From NCBI RefSeq assembly GCF_000517405.1, contig NZ_CP006568.1:248001-312000 (forward strand): a stretch of DNA of 64,000 nucleotides. Direction: 5' to 3'. The stretch comes from Candidatus Sodalis pierantonius str. SOPE. Its GTDB lineage: Bacteria > Pseudomonadota > Gammaproteobacteria > Enterobacterales > Enterobacteriaceae. Below the pieces are notes generated by a model. The model saw nothing but the letters and a program-made list of their open reading frames with translations, ran no database searches and was not told the origin of the DNA. Positions 57,804 to 64,000 of the stretch are shown here, in pieces. The translations under genes and the position numbers were made by a program. Each line of letters opens with the position of its first letter. Position 1 is the first letter of the stretch.

Positions 57804-59641
57804 TTAGCGCACGGGCAGAGGCGGAGGCGGATCTTCGTCGGACAGGTGTTCGCGGATAAGGGCCAGTAACGGAAGCCCGAAACGCTCCAGTTTACGATTC
57901 CCCACCCCGTTGATCCGCAGCATCTGGCCGCTGTCGGTGGGCAATTGCTCGGCTATCTCCAGCAGCGTGGCGTCGTTGAACACCACATAGGGCGGGACGT
58001 TGGCTTCGTCCGCCAGCGTTTTGCGCAGCTTACGCAGTTTGGCGAATAACGGGCGATCGTAGTTACCGCCGTAGGTTTTGGGGGCCGCGCGGGTTTTCAA
58101 ATTGGTCACCCGCGGCTCCGCCAGCATCAATGCCACCTCGCCCCTGAGCACCGGCCGCGCGGACTCGGTCAACTGCAACGCCGAGTGCTGGGTGATATTC
58201 TGACTGACCATCCCCAGGTGGATCAATTGTCGCAGCACGCTTATCCAATGCTCATTGCTGCGGTCGCGGCCGATACCGTATACCGGCAGCCGATCGTGCG
58301 CGTTTTCACGAATACGCTGGCTGTTGGCGCCTCTGAGCACCTCAACGACATAGGCCATACCGAAACGCTGCCCGACCCGGTAAATGCAGGAGAGCGCTTT
58401 ACGCGCCTCCTCCAACCCATCATAGCGCTTGGGCGGATCGAGGCAAATATCACAGTTACCGCACGCCATTTGACGGCCTTCGCCAAAATAATTCAGCAGC
58501 ACCAGCCGCCGGCAGGTCTGCGCCTCGGCAAAAGCGCCCATGGCGTTTAGCTTATGGCGCTCGATATCCTGCTGCTGGCCGGCGGGTTTTTCTTCCAGGC
58601 AGCGCCGCAGCCAGGCCATATCCGCCGGATCGTATAGCAAGATGGCTTCGGCCGGCAGACCGGCGCGACCGGTTTCCTGATAGTACGATTCGATGGTGCG
58701 CGGGATATCAAAATGCAGCACAAAGCGCACATTGGGCTTATTAGTCCCCATCCCGAACGCCACCGTCGCCACCACGACCTGCAAATCATCGCGCTGAACC
58801 GCCTCTTGCACCTGGGCGCGGCGCTCGTTTTCCAGGCCAGCGTGGTACGCGGCCACGCTGACGCCGCGGCTTTGCAACCGCGACTGAGATCTTCCACCCG
58901 CGAACGGCTGTTGCAATAGATAATGCCGCTCTTGCCGTGCTGACCCTGCACAAAGTACCAGAGCTGCTCAAACGGCTTGTATTTCTCCACCAGCGTGTAG
59001 CGAATATTGGGGCGGTCAAAGCTGCTGACCTGGATCAGCGGAGCGCGCAAATCCAGCAAACGCAGGATATCCTGCCGCGTAGCCTCGTCCGCGGTGGCGG
59101 TCAGCGCCAAAAACGGCAGCGTCGCAAAATGGCGTTTGATTTGCCCGCGCGCGCGGTATTCCGGGCGGAAATCGTGTCCCCATTGCGAAATGCAGTGCGC
59201 CTCGTCCACCGCTATCATCGCCAGCCGCCACTGCTGCAGTTGCTCGAGCATGTTGTCCATCATCAGACGCTCGGGCGCGATATACAGCATCTTAATGCGC
59301 CCGCTGCGGCACGCGGCCATCACCTCGTACTGCTGCTCGCGGCTCTGGGTGGAATTCAGACAGGCCGCCGCCACGCCATTGGCCAGCAGCTGATCGACCT
59401 GATCCTTCATCAGCAAAATCAGCGGTGAAACCACAAGCGTCAGCCCATCCATCACCAGGGCGGGGATTTGATAGCACAGCGATTTACCGCCGCCGGTGGG
59501 CATCACCACCAGGCAGTCGCGGCCGCTCAGAACCGAGTGAATGATCGCTTGCTGGCCCGGCCGAAACTGCTGGTAGCCAAAGGTGTCGTGCAACACCTGC
59601 TCCGCCAGCGCTTCCCGTTGGATTATTTCCGCCGTAGACAC
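57804..59641 (-). pseudogene. recQ: ATP-dependent DNA helicase RecQ, frameshifted and lacking the arginine finger
   Basis: ATG 59641 starts MSTAEIIQREALAEQVLHD. Motif I (MPTGGGKSLCYQIPA) and motif II (VDEAHCISQWGHDFRPEY) are intact. A one-base loss near 58890 after CNSRSRVEDL shifts frame; the second half (LQSRGVSVAAYHAGLEN) continues to 57804. In motif VI the sequence is QETGRAGLPAEA where relatives read QETGRAGRDGLPAEA: three residues, including the arginine finger, are deleted. The zinc-binding cysteines (CGNCDICLD) and the HRDC domain remain. RecQ acts in recombination and replication repair. Two independent lesions. Confidence 0.92.
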
Positions 59642-59706
59642 ATCTGCTCCAACTTTGTCTTCAGACGGACGCCGCAGGGGGGCGTCCGTGGTTAAGTCCC
59701 TGTGAA

Positions 59707-60501
59707 TTACATCATATCATTGAGCATAAAGCCCATCCCTATACGGATCTGCCGATGATTATAATCGATTAGCGACTCGCCATAGCCGCTGTTCCAGTTG
59801 TAGCGCCCTTCCGCGCTAAAGATGCTCTCACCCCAGGCATAGCCTATCTTCAGTCGGTAGTGGCCCATGTACTTGATAATATCGGGGTTATCGCTACTGT
59901 CGTCCAGCCACAGCCAGGGTTTTACCTCCACCTGCCAGTTGCCGTTTTGCGCCATTAGCCGCGTATAGGCGCGGTTCCAGCTGCGCGACGTAGGATCCGA
60001 ACGGCCGTTGGATTGATGGTTCAGGCCCACTTCCACATCGCGCAAGGTCCAGCCTGCGAAATCATAATCCGTTGCCCAGCCAATGAACAGCTGCGGTTCA
60101 TAGTTGGTCTCACGAAAGGGCGACGATTCCTCGCTGTTGGATAACTGCCACCAGGAGCGCTGGGTGTATGAGGCGCCCAAAAGCGAGTTATCCCCCGCGA
60201 TGCCGCGCCACAGCGGGAACCCCAGGCTCAGTTGGAACGCCACTTCGTCTTTTTTGGCGTTATTGGCCCAATCGTAGCTGCTTATCGCCTGTTTGTTGAT
60301 GTTGCTGGTATAGGTGTAGAGTAAGTAGTTGCTCTCGTACGGGTACAACGTGAAAGAATTGTCGTGCTCCTGCAACAGATTGGCAATGATACTTCCCTTC
60401 ACCGCCGGCGTATCGTGGATCTTCTCAACCGTGGCTTCCTGTGCGTAAACGAAAGACGTCGATCCCAGCAAGAGAGCCGTGGCTCCCCAAAGTCTGCGCA
60501 T
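59707..60501 (-). pseudogene. pldA: Outer membrane phospholipase A, missing barrel strands
   Basis: 264 residues from ATG 60501 (signal peptide MRRLWGATALLLGSTSFVYA, then QEATVEKIHDTPAVKG). The catalytic His-Ser-Asn region LNHQSNGRSDPTSRSWNRAY is intact. Near the end YNWNSGYGESLIDYNH is joined directly, where E. coli has about 25 more residues between two GYG motifs. An in-frame deletion, probably by recombination between the repeats, thus removed about two of the twelve beta strands. The frame is open, but a barrel lacking these strands should not fold normally; I infer loss of function. Confidence 0.8.
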
Positions 60502-60706
60502 AAAATGTTCTCCGAAAGCGCGTAACCCATCAACACAAGCATTCAAAGCTAATCATTTTACACGCTCCAGGAATTTTCGTTTAGGGAAAACTGCCTAAAG
60601 TGACTGCGACCATCCGAGACTAGTAAGCCATATTAATTAAGCATACTATAAACATATAATTTCCCTTACCCCGCGCGGTGAGCGTTGCCCCAATCCGGAA
60701 TTGACT

Positions 60707-61171
60707 ATGTCTTTAACCCCCCTTACCGCTGATCACGCCCGCCGTTTGATCGGGGATATCTTTGTTTATCATATGCCGTTCAACCACGAATTAGGCCTGA
60801 AGCTTACACAACATGAGAACGACGCCGCACAACTCGAATTCGCGCGCGATGAAAAGCTGGTGGGCAACACCCTACAGCGTATTCTTCACGGCGGCGTTAT
60901 TGCCTCGGAACTGGACGTCGCCGCCGGCATAACCTGCGTCACCGGCGCATTGCTGCGCCAGCCCGCGTTGTCGGAGCAGGATCTGCGTCATCGGCTGGCG
61001 CGCATGGGAACGATTGACATGCGGGTGGATTATTTGCTGCCCGGCCACGGCGAGCACTTTACTGTCACCAGCCATCTACTGCGCGGCGGCAATAAGATCT
61101 CCGTGGCGCGCGCGGAGCTGCACAACAATCGGGGGCATCATCTCGCCACCGCAACTTATTTGGTAGGCTGA
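60707..61171 (+). CDS. yigI: YigI, hotdog-fold thioesterase-family protein
   Basis: 154 residues from ATG 60707 (MSLTPLTADHARRLIGDIF). Hotdog fold with the PaaI-type signature ILHGGVIASELDVAAG and MGTIDMRVDYLLPGHGEHFTV. Likely an acyl-CoA thioesterase; the substrate is not evident from sequence. Intact; four bases before rarD and probably co-transcribed. Confidence 0.9.
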   Translation: MSLTPLTADHARRLIGDIFVYHMPFNHELGLKLTQHENDAAQLEFARDEKLVGNTLQRILHGGVIASELDVAAGITCVTGALLRQPALSEQDLRHRLARMGTIDMRVDYLLPGHGEHFTVTSHLLRGGNKISVARAELHNNRGHHLATATYLVG

Positions 61172-61174
61172 CCA

Positions 61175-62071
61175 ATGAACGAAAACACCGCCCGCCAAGG
61201 CGTGCTGTGCGCCCTCGGCGCTTACTTTATTTGGGGCCTTGCTCCCGCCTACTTCAAATTGATAGATTACGTGCCCGCCAACGAAATCCTCGCGCACCGT
61301 ATTTTGTGGTCGGCGGTGTTTATGCTGGTATTGCTGACCCTGGGCCGCCGCTGGCCGCAGGTGCGCCGGTCTTTTCGGCGCGGCAGATTGCTGCTGACCC
61401 TGGCGCTGACCTCTGTACTGATAGGCAGCAACTGGCTGCTGTTCATCTGGGCGGTCAATCACCACCATATGCTGGAAGCCAGCCTCGGCTACTTTATCAA
61501 TCCGCTGGTCAACGTTTTGCTCGGTATGCTGTTTCTGGGAGAACGTTTCCGGCGATGGCAATGGCTGGCGGTCGTGCTGGCATCCGCTGGTGCGCTGGTG
61601 CAGTTGTGGATGTTCGGTTCACTGCCGCTTATCGCCCTGGGACTGGCGCTTACCTTTGCCCTGTATGGCCTGCTGCAAAAAAAGATCGGCATCGACGCTC
61701 AAACCGGCATGCTGATAGAAACCCTCTGGCTGCTGCCGGCCGCCGCCGTTTACCTGTTTTTCATCGCCGACACCCCGACCAGCCACCTCAGCGCCAACGG
61801 CTGGCACCTTAATACGCTCCTGGCGAGCGCGGGCGTGCTGACCACCGTGCCGCTACTGCTGTTTACCGCCGTCGCTAACCGTCTGCGGCTGTCGACGGTA
61901 GGTTTTTTCCAGTATCTCGGGCCGACGCTCATGTTCCTGTTGGCGGTGGGCTTTTATGGCGAGGCGTTAAGCGCCGATAAACTCTATACCTTCGCCTTTA
62001 TCTGGCTGGCGCTCGGCGTATTTATCGCCGACGCCCTGCTGGCCCAGCGACGGCGGCTACAGACCGCCTGA
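61175..62071 (+). CDS. rarD: RarD, EamA-family inner membrane transporter
   Basis: 298 residues, ten membrane segments in two EamA repeats. Family motifs YFIWGLAPAYFKL, SNWLLFIWAVNHHHMLEASLGYFINPLVNVLLG and GFFQYLGPTLMFLLAV are conserved. Named for chloramphenicol resistance in other genera; the natural substrate is unknown. Intact. Confidence 0.92.
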   Translation: MNENTARQGVLCALGAYFIWGLAPAYFKLIDYVPANEILAHRILWSAVFMLVLLTLGRRWPQVRRSFRRGRLLLTLALTSVLIGSNWLLFIWAVNHHHMLEASLGYFINPLVNVLLGMLFLGERFRRWQWLAVVLASAGALVQLWMFGSLPLIALGLALTFALYGLLQKKIGIDAQTGMLIETLWLLPAAAVYLFFIADTPTSHLSANGWHLNTLLASAGVLTTVPLLLFTAVANRLRLSTVGFFQYLGPTLMFLLAVGFYGEALSADKLYTFAFIWLALGVFIADALLAQRRRLQTA

Positions 62072-62078
62072 CGCCGCG

Positions 62079-62976
62079 TCAGCCGCGCGATTGGCTGGCC
62101 TGGCGCCGGACGGAGGTGCGCGAGATAAAACGCGCCATCGCCGGCGGCCCGACCAGCAAAATGGCAAATAAACGCAGGCTTTGCATCGCCATAACGAAAC
62201 CGATGTTTACCTGACTGCCGGCGGCGATAATCGCCACGGTATCCAAGCCACCCGGACTGGTGGCCAGATAAGCGGTCAGCAGATCCACCGGCAACAGTTT
62301 GGTCAACAGCCAGGCCATGGCGCCGCACAGCAGCATCAAACCGGCGATAGATGCCAGCATCTGCGGTAGCGTTTTCAGCGCCAACAGCACGATAGCGCGG
62401 GTGAAGCGCAAGCCGACGCTCCAGCCGATAAACGCATAGACCAGCGCCAATAGCCACTCCGGCACTTGCAGCGTCAGCGTGCCGGTGGCGTGCAGCGCGG
62501 CGGCCGGCAACCATCGGCAGCAGCAGCGGGCCGGCGGGAATACACAGCCGTCGGCCGAGTATCGCCCCCTCGGCCGCCACCCCCAGCGTGGCGACAAAGC
62601 GAAGGTCCAGCGGCGGAAACCACTGCACCGCCGGCCCCGGTAAACTGCTAAACCTGACCAGCAGCCAGCTCGACAATCCGCTGGCCAGCAGCGTAACCGC
62701 CAGCGTCAACACTACAGGTAGCCAATCACTGACCAGCACCGACAGAATGGAAGGCGAGAGGGCGCCGGCTATCATGCACCCCAGGATGGCCTGGCAGCCG
62801 ATAAATACTTTTGGCGATATGGCGATGCGGGCGCCGGACAACGCCATCACCAGACCGACCATCATGGGTCCAAGCAGCAGCGCGGCGGGAACATGGTAAT
62901 GTTGCAGGATAAATCCCAGCGCCAGCGAGCACGCCAGCAGGATCACCCATTGGAGATAAACCGGGAAAGCTTTCAT
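62079..62976 (-). pseudogene. AbrB-family membrane protein, deleted and frameshifted
   Basis: From ATG 62976 (MKAFPVYLQWVILLACSLALGF) the first half matches the AbrB/YdbS-type family (PAALLLGPMMVGLV, QAILGCMIAGALSPSIL). After RFSSLPG about 75 residues are missing, and the sequence joins QWFPPLDLRF. One extra base near 62510 then shifts frame, and the C-terminal repeat (TAYLATSPGGLDTVAIIAAGSQVNIGFVMAMQSLRLF) runs to 62079. E. coli AbrB has 348 residues. The gene overlaps nothing and is convergent with rarD. Non-functional. Confidence 0.88.
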
Positions 62977-63187
62977 GAATGAAGGTCGTTTAAAAGCAGG
63001 CGTAAGTAGCCATTTTATCACATTGCGGGCGTGTAGGGAAAATATCTGCGTCCGATGCGGCGCCCCGCCCAACCGCGCAAGGGCGTGATAGCGTTTCCAA
63101 CGCCCGCCGGCGCCTTGCGATAGCAGGGGTTAACGGCAACGGGCCAGGGATGATGGAGCCTGCCGCCCTTTCCACCTCGGCCAATAC

Positions 63188-64000
63188 CTAAAGCCAGTTT
63201 TTCCGTTTGAAATACAAATACGGCGCCAGCCCGGCCAGTATCATTAACATAATGGCGCCGGGGTAGCCGAAGGACCATTTCAGCTCCGGCATAAACTCGA
63301 AGTTCATTCCATAGCTGGAGGCGACCAGAGTCGGCGGCAGGAACACCACCGACACCACCGAAAATATTTTAATAATGCGGTTCTGCTCGATATTGATAAA
63401 CCCCATCGCCGCCTGCATCAGGAAGTTCACCTTCTGAAACAGCGATTCGTTATGGGGCAGCAGCGATTCGATATCGCGCAGGATCTCCCGCGCCTGCTCC
63501 AACTGGCCCGACGGCAGCCGCGCCTTGCGCACCAGAAAATTCAACGCCCGCTGGGTATCCATCAGGCATAGCCTGACCTTCCAGCCCACATCTTCCAGCT
63601 CGGCGAGGGTTGAGAGCGCATTGTCATACTCATCACCCTGGTGGCCGTCCATGATGACCAGGCTCAGGGCCTCCAGATCGCTGTAGATATTCTCGATTTC
63701 GTCCGCCAGTTGCTCGATCTTGGTCTCGAACAAATCCAGCAGAAGCTCATAGGCGTTGCCGTCAATCAGCGTCTGGCTGCGGGTGCGCATCCGATACAGG
63801 CGAAACGCCGGCAGTTCCCGCTCGCGCAGGGTGTAAAGCCGGCCATCGCGGATGGTAAACGCCACGGTGGCGTTGCCGGCGTGATCCTCCGCGTCGGCAT
63901 AAAAGAAAAAGGAGTGGATATGCAGCCCGTCCTCGTCCTCGAAAAAACGGGCGGACGCTTCGATGTCCTCCAGCTCCAGACGTGTCGCCAGGCTCTGGCC
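63188..64000 (-). CDS. corA: Magnesium/cobalt transporter CorA, C-terminal 270 residues (5' end outside window)
   Basis: The frame is open from the window edge (GQSLATRLELEDIEASARFFEDEDGLH) to 63188. The cytoplasmic funnel domain, the long stalk helix, the pore signature SSYGMNFEFMPEL between two C-terminal membrane helices, and the basic end YLYFKRKNWL are all present. It is the main Mg(II) uptake channel. About 45 N-terminal residues lie beyond 64000. The visible part is intact. Confidence 0.96.
   Translation of the reverse strand, partial: GQSLATRLELEDIEASARFFEDEDGLHIHSFFFYADAEDHAGNATVAFTIRDGRLYTLRERELPAFRLYRMRTRSQTLIDGNAYELLLDLFETKIEQLADEIENIYSDLEALSLVIMDGHQGDEYDNALSTLAELEDVGWKVRLCLMDTQRALNFLVRKARLPSGQLEQAREILRDIESLLPHNESLFQKVNFLMQAAMGFINIEQNRIIKIFSVVSVVFLPPTLVASSYGMNFEFMPELKWSFGYPGAIMLMILAGLAPYLYFKRKNWL

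Overview
This window is a chromosomal segment of an enterobacterium that is losing genes. Gene content and order follow the Escherichia coli dam-damX-aroB-aroK, mrcA-nudE-igaA-hslRO-pckA-envZ-ompR-greB-yhgF-feoABC, bioH-gntX-nfuA-malQP, glpRGE/glpD, glgPACXB, asd-yhgN-gnt block. At about 55.1 kb the order jumps to the distant yigL-pldB-rhtC-recQ-pldA-yigI-rarD-corA block. Moderately high GC, about twenty recent pseudogenes that still align along most of their length, and two nearly identical IS903-type elements point to a recently host-restricted, Sodalis-like insect symbiont. Sodalis glossinidius and the grain-weevil symbiont are the obvious candidates. The genus call is inference.

Layout. 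0-3 kb: intact damX, aroB and aroK after the start of dam. 3.2-6.1 kb: a decayed hofMNOQ cluster. 6.2-18.3 kb: mrcA (frameshifted), nudE, igaA (wrecked), yrfG (frameshifted), hslR, hslO, pckA, envZ, ompR and greB (premature amber stop). 18.4-24.3 kb: yhgF and an intact feoABC operon with a probable Fur-controlled promoter. 24.6-33.1 kb: a broken glucosylglycerate phosphorylase gene, a decaying bioH, a broken gntX, intact nfuA, and malQ-malP without malT. 33.4-37.5 kb: glpR, glpG, glpE and a glpD stopped by an amber codon. 37.5-48.9 kb: the glycogen genes glgP, glgA, glgC, glgX and glgB, all broken, two of them by IS copies in opposite orientation. 49.6-54.3 kb: asd, yhgN, gntT and gntR, with an operator palindrome but no gntK. 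54.3-64 kb: mostly pseudogenes (yhhW, yigL, pldB, rhtC, recQ, pldA, abrB-like) plus intact yigI and rarD, and the start-less corA.

Together the genes describe a cell that keeps aromatic amino acid and diaminopimelate synthesis, iron uptake, Fe-S repair, gluconeogenesis, redox and heat chaperones, osmosensing and magnesium uptake. It has lost glycogen storage, aerobic glycerol-3-phosphate oxidation, competence-type pilus genes, probably the BioH step of biotin synthesis, RecQ, outer and inner membrane phospholipases, and the Rcs brake IgaA. I found no CRISPR array, tRNA, rRNA, prophage or dedicated defence system. The notable biology is the pattern of reductive evolution rather than a new system. 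Many inactivating events are single-base indels, so assembly error cannot be excluded for any one of them; the number and variety of lesions argues that most are real.
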